17,135 bases of DNA from Flavobacteriaceae bacterium (GTDB taxonomy: Bacteria > Bacteroidota > Bacteroidia > Flavobacteriales > Flavobacteriaceae): NCBI GenBank assembly GCA_013214275.1, contig JABSPP010000011.1, positions 1 through 17,135 of the forward strand. The letters are read 5' to 3'. The position numbers were made by a program, and so were the translations under genes. Shown here piece by piece: positions 1-9,421 of this stretch (position 1 is the stretch's first letter; every line of letters begins with the position of its first letter). A model generated the notes under the pieces. That model was not told where the DNA came from, searched no databases, and saw nothing but the letters and a program-made list of their open reading frames with translations.

Positions 1-3000
1 GAAGGCCCTTGAATTCTCAAAATATCTTCTGGTGTAATTGCACCATCAGAGAGAGGCATTCCTGCTTTGATAAAATCGTTCTCTTGAACTAGAATTTGAT
101 TTGAGAGTTTAATCAGATATTTTCTAATATCACCTGTCTTGGATTCTACTATAATCTCTCTGTTTCCTCTTTTTATCTTTCCAAACGATACTACCCCGTC
201 TACTTCTGATACTACAGCTGGGTTAGATGGGTTTCGTGCTTCAAATAACTCAGTTACACGAGGCAGACCACCGGTGATGTCACCAGCTTTACCAGACTTA
301 CGTGGAATCTTAACCAATGTCTTACCACTGGTTACTTTATTTCCTTCCTCAACATTTAGTTGAGCGCCTACTGGTAAGCTGTAGGATCGTTTCGCACTTC
401 CATCTTTATCTTCTATAATTAGTGTCGGAATGAGCTTTTTATTCTTGGAGTCGGTAACCACTTTCTGCTTGAATCCTGTCGTTTCATCAACTTCTACTTG
501 GTAATTGATTCCCTGTTGCAGGTTTTCAAATTTTACTTTTCCACCAAATTCAGAAACAATCACACCGTTGAAAGGATCCCACTCACAAATTTCATCTCCC
601 TTTTTTACTGATTTGATGGCTTTATTGTAAATAATAGATCCATAAGGGATAATATTTGTGCTGAGGGTGGTTCCAGTTTTCTTATCTTGAATCTTAATTT
701 CAGCTGTTCTTGAAATAACAATATCTACTGTTTTGTCATCGTTATTCTTTCCTTGAACAGTTCTTAAATCTTCAATCACTACGTTTCCACTAAACTTAGC
801 GACTAACTTATTTTCTTCAGAAATCTTGTTTGCTACACCTCCTACATGGAAGGTTCTTAGTGTTAACTGTGTTCCCGGCTCCCCAATGGATTGTGCAGCA
901 ATGACCCCCACAGCTTCACCTATCTGAACATTTTTTCGAGTAGACAAACTCTGACCGTAACACTTGGCACAAATTCCTCGCTGGGATTCACAGGTTAACG
1001 CAGATCTTACCTCTACTTTTCCTATGCCTGCATCTTCAATTTCTTTCGCAAGATGGGTAGTAATTAATGCTCCTGCTTCAACAATAATTTCATTACTATT
1101 AGGCACATAAATGTCATGTAACGCTACACGCCCTTCAATACGATCTGATAGTTTTTCAACGATAATATCGTCTTTTTTTAGTGGTGTTATTTCTAGTCCT
1201 CTTAATGTTCCACAGTCGTCCTCATTGATGATTACGTCTTGAGAAACATCTACCAAACGACGAGTAAGATAGCCCGCATCTGCTGTTTTTAAGGCTGTAT
1301 CTGCTAATCCTTTACGGGCACCGTGAGTGGAGATAAAGTATTCAAGAATTGATAATCCTTCTTTAAAATTTGAAAGGATCGGATTTTCGATAATTTCTCC
1401 ACCTCCTGCAGTAGATTTTTTTGGTTTTGCCATCAATCCACGCATTCCCGTTAACTGGCGAATTTGCTCTTTGGATCCTCTGGCTCCTGAATCCAACATC
1501 ATGTACACGGAGTTAAATCCTTGTTGATCCTCTCTCAGGCGTTTCATGGATAATTCAGTTAACATATTATTGGTTCTACCCCAAATATCAATCACCTGAT
1601 TGTAACGTTCTTTTTGCGTTAGCATACCCATATTGTAATTCATCACAATACCATCTACCTCTTTGTTTGCTTCTGCAATCATCGAATGTTTCTCCTCTGG
1701 AATGATAATATCTCCCAGACTAAAGGATAGTCCTCCTTGGAATGCAAACTTGTACCCCATATTTTTAATCTCATCTAAGAATGTTCCAGTGGTTGGGATA
1801 TCTGTAGATTTTAATATTTTACCAATAATATCTCGAAGAGACTTTTTGGTTAATACCTCATTAATATATCCTGCTTCGTTGGGAACTACTTCGTTAAACA
1901 ATACTCTACCAACAGTAGTGTCTATTAACTTAGTAACTTGATTCCCATTTTGATCAAGATCTTGGGTCCTTACTTTTATTGCAGCATTCAGGTCAACTTG
2001 CTCTTCATTGAAGGCGATGGTAACTTCCTCAGGAGAGTAAAATACCAATCCTTCTCCTTTAACTGGAATCTGCTTTGTAGACTTTCGTTCTTTAGTCATG
2101 TAGTACAATCCTAGTACCATATCTTGGGATGGAACTGTGATTGGAGCACCGTTAGCAGGGTTGAGGATATTTTGAGAGGCTAGTATCAGCAGCTGTGCTT
2201 CTAAAATTGCCTCGGGGCCTAATGGCAAGTGAACTGCCATCTGATCTCCATCAAAATCTGCATTAAACGCTGTACATACAAGCGGGTGCAATTGAATTGC
2301 TTTTCCTTCAATTAACTTTGGTTGGAAGGCTTGAATCCCTAGTCTGTGCAATGTAGGAGCGCGATTCAAAAGAACTGGATGTCCTTTGATGACATTTTCT
2401 AAAATATCCCAAACGACAGGTTCTTTTCTGTCAATAATTTTCTTTGCAGATTTTACTGTTTTTACAATACCTCGCTCTATCAATTTGCGGATGATAAAAG
2501 GCTTGTATAGCTCAGCAGCCATATCTTTAGGCAAACCGCATTCAAATAATTTTAATTCTGGACCTACTACGATTACGGAACGAGCCGAATAGTCTACACG
2601 TTTTCCAAGTAAATTCTGACGGAACCTTCCTTGTTTTCCTTTTAGAGAGTCTGAAAGTGATTTTAATGGCCTATTTGATTCTGTTTTTACTGCGGATGAC
2701 TTGCGCGTGTTGTCAAACAAGGAATCAACAGATTCTTGGAGCATTCTCTTTTCGTTACGTAAAATGACTTCAGGAGCTTTTATTTCCATCAATCTTTTAA
2801 GGCGATTATTACGGATAATTACTCTACGATACAGGTCGTTTAAGTCAGAGGTTGCAAAACGCCCTCCATCTAATGGCACCAATGGGCGTAACTCTGGTGG
2901 GATTACTGGGATAGCCTTCATAATCATCCACTCTGGCTTATTTTCTCTATTTTTTTGAGAGTCTCTAAAAGCCTCAACAACGTTCAGTCTTTTTAAAGCT

Positions 3001-3686
3001 TCTGCTTTACGCTGCTTTGATGTTTCTGTATTTGCTTTGTGTCTCAACTCGTATGATAGCTCATCTAAATCAATACGTGATAATAATTCGATCAGGCACT
3101 CAGCACCCATTTTTGCAATGAATTTGTTGGGATCTGAATCTTCTAGATACATGTTTTCTTGTGGAAGTGTATCTAAAATATCTAGGTATTCTTCCTCTGT
3201 CAGAAATTCCATTTTTTGCAATGGCTCTCCTTCTGCGTTTTTAGCAACTCCAGACTGAATCACTACATATCTTTCGTAGTAGATAATCATATCTAACTTC
3301 TTGGATGGTAAGCCTAGAAGGTAACCCATTTTATTGGGTAATGATCTAAAATACCAGATATGAGCTACGGGAACAACTAAGTTGATATGTCCAACGCGGT
3401 CTCTTCTGACTTTTTTTTCTGTTACCTCTACTCCACATCGATCACAAACAATTCCTTTGTAACGAATTCTCTTGTATTTACCACAAGCACACTCGTAATC
3501 CTTTACAGGACCAAAAATACGCTCACAAAACAACCCATCTCTCTCAGGTTTGTGAGTACGATAATTAATTGTCTCTGGCTTTAGGACCTCGCCTCTAGAG
3601 ACTTCTAAAATGGACTCAGGTGATGATAAGCCAATCGAAATTTTATTGAACTTTTTTACGGTATATTTTTCGTTTCTTCTTGCCAT
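1..3686 (-). CDS. rpoC: RNA polymerase subunit beta' (3'-truncated by window edge)
   Basis: Largest catalytic subunit of RNA polymerase. The frame is open from the ATG at 3684-3686 to the window edge, giving about 1228 residues; flavobacterial beta' is usually about 1400-1430, so roughly the last 200 are outside. The N-terminal zinc site is seen as C66, C68, C81 and C84. The Mg-binding catalytic motif NADFDGDQM is at residues 475-483 (2238-2264). The second zinc site is C825, C899, C906 and C909, with the same spacing (74, 7, 3) as E. coli C814/C888/C895/C898. The reading frame is intact at the left edge, where it reads MPLSDGAITPEDIL. It follows rpoB by 87 bases with no terminator, so the two are co-transcribed. 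The start has no SD; the upstream bases are A/C-rich, as is common in this phylum. Confidence 0.98.
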   Translation of the reverse strand, partial: MARRNEKYTVKKFNKISIGLSSPESILEVSRGEVLKPETINYRTHKPERDGLFCERIFGPVKDYECACGKYKRIRYKGIVCDRCGVEVTEKKVRRDRVGHINLVVPVAHIWYFRSLPNKMGYLLGLPSKKLDMIIYYERYVVIQSGVAKNAEGEPLQKMEFLTEEEYLDILDTLPQENMYLEDSDPNKFIAKMGAECLIELLSRIDLDELSYELRHKANTETSKQRKAEALKRLNVVEAFRDSQKNRENKPEWMIMKAIPVIPPELRPLVPLDGGRFATSDLNDLYRRVIIRNNRLKRLMEIKAPEVILRNEKRMLQESVDSLFDNTRKSSAVKTESNRPLKSLSDSLKGKQGRFRQNLLGKRVDYSARSVIVVGPELKLFECGLPKDMAAELYKPFIIRKLIERGIVKTVKSAKKIIDRKEPVVWDILENVIKGHPVLLNRAPTLHRLGIQAFQPKLIEGKAIQLHPLVCTAFNADFDGDQMAVHLPLGPEAILEAQLLILASQNILNPANGAPITVPSQDMVLGLYYMTKERKSTKQIPVKGEGLVFYSPEEVTIAFNEEQVDLNAAIKVRTQDLDQNGNQVTKLIDTTVGRVLFNEVVPNEAGYINEVLTKKSLRDIIGKILKSTDIPTTGTFLDEIKNMGYKFAFQGGLSFSLGDIIIPEEKHSMIAEANKEVDGIVMNYNMGMLTQKERYNQVIDIWGRTNNMLTELSMKRLREDQQGFNSVYMMLDSGARGSKEQIRQLTGMRGLMAKPKKSTAGGGEIIENPILSNFKEGLSILEYFISTHGARKGLADTALKTADAGYLTRRLVDVSQDVIINEDDCGTLRGLEITPLKKDDIIVEKLSDRIEGRVALHDIYVPNSNEIIVEAGALITTHLAKEIEDAGIGKVEVRSALTCESQRGICAKCYGQSLSTRKNVQIGEAVGVIAAQSIGEPGTQLTLRTFHVGGVANKISEENKLVAKFSGNVVIEDLRTVQGKNNDDKTVDIVISRTAEIKIQDKKTGTTLSTNIIPYGSIIYNKAIKSVKKGDEICEWDPFNGVIVSEFGGKVKFENLQQGINYQVEVDETTGFKQKVVTDSKNKKLIPTLIIEDKDGSAKRSYSLPVGAQLNVEEGNKVTSGKTLVKIPRKSGKAGDITGGLPRVTELFEARNPSNPAVVSEVDGVVSFGKIKRGNREIIVESKTGDIRKYLIKLSNQILVQENDFIKAGMPLSDGAITPEDILRIQGP

Positions 3687-3773
3687 GGTAATGGTGGTAT
3701 CGAATTAAATATAAAAATGGTGCCCTAAGGCATTTATGTAATTTAGAAATTAGGGAAATAATTCTTCCTAGTT

Positions 3774-6700
3774 TTATTCTTCTAGTTTTAGATCTAAACC
3801 TAAACCTTTGAGTTCGTGCATTAGTACGTTAAATGATTCTGGTAATCCAGGTTCAGGCATGGTTTCACCTTTTACAATACTTTCATATGTTTTGGCTCTT
3901 CCCATAACATCGTCTGATTTTACCGTTAGGATTTCACGCAAAATACTAGATGCTCCATAAGCCTCTAGTGCCCATACTTCCATCTCACCAAAACGTTGAC
4001 CTCCAAACTGAGCTTTACCTCCAAGTGGTTGCTGTGTTATTAACGAGTATGGTCCAATAGATCGAGCATGCATTTTGTCTTCAATCATGTGACCCAACTT
4101 AATCATGTAGATCACACCTACTGTTGCTGGTTGATCAAAACGTTTTCCTGTACCTCCGTCGTAAAGGTATGTGTGTCCAAATCTTGGCACTCCTGCCTCG
4201 TCTGTGTATTGGTTAATCTGATCTAATGAAGCACCGTCAAAAATTGGTGTCGCATATTTCTTATCAAGCTTTTGACCTGCCCAGCCAAGAACCGTTTCAT
4301 AAATCTGACCAATATTCATTCGAGAAGGAACTCCGAGAGGGTTTAATACAATATCTACTGGTGTTCCGTCCTCTAGGAATGGCATATCTTCTTGACGAAC
4401 AATACGTGCAACAATACCTTTGTTTCCGTGACGCCCAGCCATTTTATCACCTACTTTTAACTTGCGTTTTTTAGCAATGTAAATCTTAGCTAATTTTAAG
4501 ATTCCCGCTGGCAGTTCGTCACCTACAGAAATAGTAAACTTCTCCCTACGCAGGACCCCTTGTAAATCATTGACCTTGATTTTATAGTTGTGAATTAATT
4601 CACCAACAGACTTGTTAATCCCTTTATCGGTTGTCCAAGTTCCGCTTACAAGATGCGTATAGTCTTCAACAGCATTCAACATCTTTAGGGTATATTTTTT
4701 ACCTTTTGGCAATACTTCTTCACCTAAATCGTTGAATACTCCCTGAGAAGTTTTTCCACTTACCAGACTGAATAGTTTCTCTACAAGTCTATCTTGGAGA
4801 GCATCGAATTTACCTACAAAGGATGCCTCTAACAGTGCTACAGCTTCTCTGTCTCTTGCTCTTTTATTTTTATCTTTTACTGCCCTTCTGAAAAGCTTTT
4901 TATCAATTACAATTCCTTTTAGTGATGGGGATGCTTTTAAAGAGGCATCTTTTACATCTCCTGCTTTATCTCCAAAAATTGCTCTTAATAGTTTTTCTTC
5001 AGGCGTTGGATCTGATTCTCCCTTAGGTGTAATTTTACCGATTAAAATATCACCTGGATTTACCTCAGCTCCGATACGAATCATTCCATTTTCGTCTAAG
5101 TCTCTGGTCGCTTCTTCAGAAACATTTGGGATGTCGTTGGTAAGTTCTTCTGTTCCTAACTTCGTATCGCGTACATCTAGAGAATATTCATCAATATGAA
5201 TGGAGGTGAAAATATCTTCACGCACTACTTTTTCTGAAATTACAATTGCATCTTCAAAGTTATACCCTTTCCAAGGCATAAAAGCCACTTTCATATTTCT
5301 TCCTAAAGCGAGCTCTCCTTCTTGTGTTGCATATCCTTCGCAAAGAACTTGACCTTTGGTAACTCTATCACCGATCCTTACAATTGGCTTTAAGTTAATG
5401 CATGTCCCTTGATTGGTTTTTCTAAATTTAATCAGATCATAGGATTTCTCATCCGAATCAAAACTAACTAGTCTCTCCTCATCTGTTCTATCGTATTTGA
5501 TTGTGATTTTAGTTGCATCTACATAAATAACTTCTCCAGCACCTTCAGAATTGATAAGAATCCTAGAGTCTTTAGCTACGCGTCTTTCCAGTCCTGTCCC
5601 AACGATTGGAGACTCTGGACGCAATAAAGGCACTGCTTGACGCATCATGTTAGATCCCATTAATGCTCGGTTGGCATCATCGTGCTCCAAAAATGGAATC
5701 AAGGATGCTGAAATTGATGCGATCTGGTTGGGAGCAACATCCATATAGTCAACATCAGCGGGAGTTACAACAGGGAAGTCTCCTTCTTCACGAGCGATTA
5801 CTCGATCATTTACAAAAGCTCCATTTTCTTCTAGAGGAAGATTAGACTGGGCAATTTTCTTCCCTTCTTCTTCTTCTGCACTTAGGTATATGGGATCTTT
5901 TTTGTGATCAACCTTACCTTCTTCGACTTTTCTATATGGTGTTTCTATAAATCCTAGGTTGTTTACCTTCGCGAATACTGAGAGGGAAGAAATCAACCCG
6001 ATATTGGGTCCTTCGGGTGTTTCAATCGGACATAAACGACCGTAGTGTGTGTAGTGAACATCACGAACTTCAAATCCCGCTCTCTCTCGTGATAGCCCTC
6101 CAGGTCCTAGGGCTGATAATCTACGTTTGTGAGTGATTTCCGCTAATGGATTGGTTTGATCCATAAATTGAGATAACTGATTTGTTCCAAAAAATGAGTT
6201 AATTACGGATGATAAGGTCTTAGCATTGATTAGGTCAATTGGAGTAAATACTTCGTTATCTCTAACATTCATTCTCTCTCTGATGGTTCTTGCCATACGC
6301 GCTAAACCTACACCAAACTGACCAGCTAATTGCTCTCCAACGGTTCTAACACGACGGTTAGATAGGTGATCGATATCATCTACTTCTGTTTTGGAGTTGA
6401 TCAGCTCAATCAGGTACTTTATGATGGTAATAATGTCTTGTTTGGTTAGTACTTTTTGATCGATATCAACATCTAATCCTAACTTGGTATTCATTCTAAA
6501 ACGCCCTACCTCTCCTAGGTTGTAACGCTGCTCCGAGAAAAACAGTTTATCAATAATTCCTCTTGCTGTTTCTTCGTCTGGCGGTTCAGCATTACGTAGC
6601 TGTCTGTATATGTGTTCGACAGCTTCTTTTTCTGAGTTTGTAGGATCTTTTTGAAGTGTATTATGGATAATTGCATAATCTGCTTGCTGGTTATCTTCTT

Positions 6701-7589
6701 TGTGAAGTAATACGGTTTTTGCACCAGATTCTATGATTTCATCAATGTATTCTTTTTCGATGATCGTGTCGCGATCGAAAATGATTTCGTTTCGCTCTAT
6801 AGATACAACTTCTCCAGTATCTTCATCTACAAAATCTTCAAACCATGTTTTTAGAACTCTTGCAGCTAGTTTTCTTCCCAATACCTTTTTAAGTCCCGTT
6901 TTTGAGACTTTAATCTCCTCTGCCAGATCAAAAATTTCTAAAATATCTTTATCTCTTTCAAAGCCGATGGCTCTGAACAGTGTTGTGACCGGTAATTTTT
7001 TCTTTCTATCAATATAAGCATACATGACGCTATTGATATCAGTGGCGAATTCTATCCATGACCCTTTGAATGGGATCACTCTTGCAGAGTATAACTTAGT
7101 ACCGTTGGCGTGGAAAGATTGACCGAAGAACACTCCTGGTGATCGATGTAACTGAGATACCACGACTCTTTCTGCACCGTTGATTACGAAAGTTCCAGAA
7201 TTTGTCATGTAGGGAATGGCACCCAGATAAACATCTTGGACGATCGTCTCAAAGTCCTCATGTTCAGGATCTGTACAATACAGTTTTAAACGTGCTTTGA
7301 GAGGTACACTGTAGGTAAGTCCCCTTTCAATACATTCTAGAATACTGTATCTTGGTGGATCTACAAAATAGTCTAAAAACTCGAGTACAAAATTGTTTCG
7401 GGTATCTGTAATAGGAAAATTATCCATAAAGGTCTTGTACAAACCTTCTTCGCCTCGCTCCTCTGCTTTTGTTTGTAGTTGAAAAAAATCTTGAAAAGAC
7501 TTGACTTGAATATCCAAAAAATCGGGATAGTCAGTTCCTAGTTTAGAGGATGCGAAATTAATTCTTTCAGTAGTGTTAATCGTTGCCAA
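3774..7589 (-). CDS. rpoB: RNA polymerase subunit beta
   Basis: Second large catalytic subunit of RNA polymerase, 1271 residues, full length for Flavobacteriia, which lack some insertions of the 1342-residue E. coli protein. The rifampicin-binding cluster QLSQFMDQTNPLAEITHKRR starts at residue 471, and the positions equivalent to E. coli S512, Q513, D516, H526 and S531 all carry the sensitive-type residue. The active-site motif KMAGRHGNKG is at 1049-1058, with lysines matching E. coli K1065 and K1073. The start is a TTG (7587-7589): no in-frame ATG lies near it, and the resulting N-terminus MATINTTERINFAS fits the flavobacterial family, which begins 6-7 residues before the E-R. It lies 156 bases after rplL, with a strong hairpin in the gap, and 87 bases before rpoC. 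Confidence 0.98.
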   Translation of the reverse strand: MATINTTERINFASSKLGTDYPDFLDIQVKSFQDFFQLQTKAEERGEEGLYKTFMDNFPITDTRNNFVLEFLDYFVDPPRYSILECIERGLTYSVPLKARLKLYCTDPEHEDFETIVQDVYLGAIPYMTNSGTFVINGAERVVVSQLHRSPGVFFGQSFHANGTKLYSARVIPFKGSWIEFATDINSVMYAYIDRKKKLPVTTLFRAIGFERDKDILEIFDLAEEIKVSKTGLKKVLGRKLAARVLKTWFEDFVDEDTGEVVSIERNEIIFDRDTIIEKEYIDEIIESGAKTVLLHKEDNQQADYAIIHNTLQKDPTNSEKEAVEHIYRQLRNAEPPDEETARGIIDKLFFSEQRYNLGEVGRFRMNTKLGLDVDIDQKVLTKQDIITIIKYLIELINSKTEVDDIDHLSNRRVRTVGEQLAGQFGVGLARMARTIRERMNVRDNEVFTPIDLINAKTLSSVINSFFGTNQLSQFMDQTNPLAEITHKRRLSALGPGGLSRERAGFEVRDVHYTHYGRLCPIETPEGPNIGLISSLSVFAKVNNLGFIETPYRKVEEGKVDHKKDPIYLSAEEEEGKKIAQSNLPLEENGAFVNDRVIAREEGDFPVVTPADVDYMDVAPNQIASISASLIPFLEHDDANRALMGSNMMRQAVPLLRPESPIVGTGLERRVAKDSRILINSEGAGEVIYVDATKITIKYDRTDEERLVSFDSDEKSYDLIKFRKTNQGTCINLKPIVRIGDRVTKGQVLCEGYATQEGELALGRNMKVAFMPWKGYNFEDAIVISEKVVREDIFTSIHIDEYSLDVRDTKLGTEELTNDIPNVSEEATRDLDENGMIRIGAEVNPGDILIGKITPKGESDPTPEEKLLRAIFGDKAGDVKDASLKASPSLKGIVIDKKLFRRAVKDKNKRARDREAVALLEASFVGKFDALQDRLVEKLFSLVSGKTSQGVFNDLGEEVLPKGKKYTLKMLNAVEDYTHLVSGTWTTDKGINKSVGELIHNYKIKVNDLQGVLRREKFTISVGDELPAGILKLAKIYIAKKRKLKVGDKMAGRHGNKGIVARIVRQEDMPFLEDGTPVDIVLNPLGVPSRMNIGQIYETVLGWAGQKLDKKYATPIFDGASLDQINQYTDEAGVPRFGHTYLYDGGTGKRFDQPATVGVIYMIKLGHMIEDKMHARSIGPYSLITQQPLGGKAQFGGQRFGEMEVWALEAYGASSILREILTVKSDDVMGRAKTYESIVKGETMPEPGLPESFNVLMHELKGLGLDLKLEE

Positions 7590-7650
7590 AGAGAATGTGT
7601 TTTTGATTAAAAAATCGGGATTATAAAAAGAACGAATATATACACAAAAG

Positions 7651-7690
7651 GGTTTAGGTCTAAAAGGGAAGCCCTTTTAGTACCTAAACC
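7651..7690 (-). promoter_or_regulatory. Long hairpin in the rplL-rpoB spacer (possible attenuator or RNase site)
   Basis: The two arms (7651-7668 and 7672-7690) pair over 18 base pairs with one bulged base and a 3-base loop. On the transcribed strand it is followed by CTTTTG, a weak U-tract, so it may terminate only part of the transcripts or act as a processing site. In E. coli the same spacer holds a partial terminator and an RNase III site that lower rpoBC expression relative to the ribosomal proteins; the same role here is inference from position. Confidence 0.7.
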
Positions 7691-7745
7691 TTAATTTGTT
7701 TGCCCGCTCGGTTCCAGATACGTAGAAACAGAATCGGGAAATAGC

Positions 7746-8126
7746 TTACTTAAGCTCAACTTCAGCTCCTGCCTCTTCTAAAGATTTTTTAAGCCCTTCA
7801 GCTTCATCTTTAGAAACACTTTCTTTAATTGGTGCAGGTGCGCTATCAACGATGCCCTTGGCATCTTTTAATCCTAAACCAGTTAATTCTTTAACTAATT
7901 TTACCACAGCTAGCTTAGATCCACCAGGTGCTCTTAAGATTACATCAAATTCTGTTTGCTCTTCAGCTGCTGCTGCGTCGCCACCTGATCCTGAACCAGA
8001 TGCCACTGCTACGGCTGCTGCTGCAGGCTCAATTCCGTATTCTTCCTTTAAAATATCTGCCAATTCGTTAACTTCTTTCACTGTTAAGTTAACTAGTTGT
8101 TCTGCGAAATCTTTTAAATCTGCCAT
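7746..8126 (-). CDS. rplL: Ribosomal protein bL12 (L7/L12)
   Basis: Stalk protein of the large ribosomal subunit; dimers bind the C-terminal helix of L10 and recruit the GTPase factors EF-Tu and EF-G. It has 126 residues, normal for the family. The N-terminal dimerisation domain (about 1-33) is followed by an Ala/Gly/Ser-rich hinge (about 34-55) and the globular factor-binding domain, which contains the conserved stretch KLAVVKLVKELTGLGLKDAK. The start ATG has no SD and sits behind an A/T-rich leader of 47 bases after rplJ. It is the last ribosomal gene before the rpoB hairpin. Stalk stoichiometry requires several L12 per L10, which fits an attenuating structure downstream but shows no extra promoter here. 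Confidence 0.97.
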   Translation of the reverse strand: MADLKDFAEQLVNLTVKEVNELADILKEEYGIEPAAAAVAVASGSGSGGDAAAAEEQTEFDVILRAPGGSKLAVVKLVKELTGLGLKDAKGIVDSAPAPIKESVSKDEAEGLKKSLEEAGAEVELK

Positions 8127-8173
8127 TTTAATTGTTTTTTAAAAATTTTTATTTTAGTTATTAGTGCGCTTGT

Positions 8174-8689
8174 TTATTTTTCTGATAATGTTTTGAGGAT
8201 TCCTGCTAGTTTACCACCTCCTGACTGTAATGCTGATATAACATTTTTTGCAGGTGATTGTAATAGTCCAACGATGTCTCCAATTAATTCTTCCCTTGAC
8301 TTGATATTTACAAGAGCGTTTAATTGTTCGTCACCGATGTAAACAGCTTCTTCTACATAGGCTCCCTTGAGTAAGGGTCTATCAGATTTTTTTCTAAATT
8401 CTTTGATTACTTTGGCTGGCGCATTTCCAGCTTCTGCGATCATTATGGAGGTATTTCCTTTAAGAATACCCTTAAGTTCTCCAAATTCCTTATCAGATGC
8501 TTCCATTGCTTTAGAAAGCAGTGTGTTCTTTACTACAGCCAATTTTACATTAGCCTTAAAACACGCTCTTCGCAAGTTTGATGTACTTAGTGCATCCAAA
8601 CCAGAAATATCTGCTAGATAGATAGTATCTGTATCTGCTAAGGTGGACGTTAAATCTTGTATTACTTGTGATTTTTCTTCTCTCGTCAT
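8174..8689 (-). CDS. rplJ: Ribosomal protein uL10
   Basis: Base of the L10(L12)n stalk on 23S rRNA, 171 residues, normal length. The N-terminal half has the rRNA-binding fold, with the family stretch KLAVVKNTLLSKAM at about residues 49-62. The C-terminal helix that carries the L12 dimers ends the protein (SPAKNVISALQSGGGKLAGI). It starts only 19 bases after rplA, so there is no room for the long untranslated leader through which L10-L12 represses its own translation in E. coli. Any such control would have to use RNA inside the rplA coding region. It lies upstream of rplL in the usual stalk gene pair. Confidence 0.97.
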   Translation of the reverse strand: MTREEKSQVIQDLTSTLADTDTIYLADISGLDALSTSNLRRACFKANVKLAVVKNTLLSKAMEASDKEFGELKGILKGNTSIMIAEAGNAPAKVIKEFRKKSDRPLLKGAYVEEAVYIGDEQLNALVNIKSREELIGDIVGLLQSPAKNVISALQSGGGKLAGILKTLSEK

Positions 8690-8708
8690 GATATACGTTT
8701 TTAACTGC

Positions 8709-9401
8709 TTAGGAAACAGATTTTACATCTACTTCTACACTTGGACTCATTGTGCTGGACATAAAGATACTTTTGATGTAAGTCCCTTTTGATGCGGTAG
8801 GTTTTAACTTAATTAATGTTTGTACCAACTCGTTTGCATTATCTGCAATCTTGTCTGCTTCAAAAGACGCTTTCCCTATGGCTGCATGAACAATTCCAGT
8901 TTTGTCTACTTTAAAGTCGATTTTTCCGGCTTTTACATCTTTCACTGCTTTTGCGACATCCATGGTTACCGTACCTGTCTTTGGATTGGGCATCAAACCT
9001 CTTGGCCCTAGAATTCTTCCTAGAGGGCCTAGTTTACCCATACAGCTGGGCATTGTTATAATAACATCCACATCTGTCCATCCTCCTTTAATTTTTTGAA
9101 GGTATTCGTCTAAACCAACAAAATCTGCACCAGCTGCTTCAGCCTCTGCTTCTTTGTCGGGTGTTACTAATGTTAGCACTTTTACGTCTTTACCTGTTCC
9201 GTGAGGAAGTGTTACAACGCCTCTAACCATTTGGTTAGCTTTACGTGGATCTACTCCCAATCGAACAGCGATATCTACAGATGCATCAAACTTTACATTA
9301 GTAATGTCTTTAATCAAAGCGGATGCTGCATTTAGGTCGTAAGATTTTGAACGATCTAATTTAGCGTAAGCTTCTTTTTGCTTTTTTGTTAATCTTGCCA
9401 T
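8709..9401 (-). CDS. rplA: Ribosomal protein uL1
   Basis: Large-subunit protein that binds 23S helices 76-78 and forms the mobile L1 stalk controlling release of E-site tRNA. It has 230 residues, as in most bacteria. Recognisable stretches are the N-terminal MARLTKKQKEAYAKLD, the central MPSCMGKLGPLGRILGPRGL in domain II, MPNPKTGTVT just after it, and the C-terminal KSIFMSSTMSPSVEVD. It starts 20 bases after rplK, the usual rplKA pair. In other bacteria L1 represses translation of this pair by binding the rplK leader; the 72-base nusG-rplK gap could hold such a site, but I cannot identify it by eye. No SD precedes the start. Confidence 0.97.
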   Translation of the reverse strand: MARLTKKQKEAYAKLDRSKSYDLNAASALIKDITNVKFDASVDIAVRLGVDPRKANQMVRGVVTLPHGTGKDVKVLTLVTPDKEAEAEAAGADFVGLDEYLQKIKGGWTDVDVIITMPSCMGKLGPLGRILGPRGLMPNPKTGTVTMDVAKAVKDVKAGKIDFKVDKTGIVHAAIGKASFEADKIADNANELVQTLIKLKPTASKGTYIKSIFMSSTMSPSVEVDVKSVS

Positions 9402-9421
9402 TTCACTAACTTTTTAAAGTT

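Noticed and set aside
3720..3731. TGCC/GGCA hairpin in the rpoB-rpoC gap
   Set aside because: Four base pairs only and no U-tract; likely chance.
6515..6724. 69-residue minus-strand frame inside rpoB
   Set aside because: It is out of frame within a strongly conserved coding region and has composition typical of a shadow frame.
8820..9099. Plus-strand open frames opposite rplA (63 and 65 residues)
   Set aside because: They are antisense shadows of a highly conserved ribosomal gene, with no family resemblance and no promoter.
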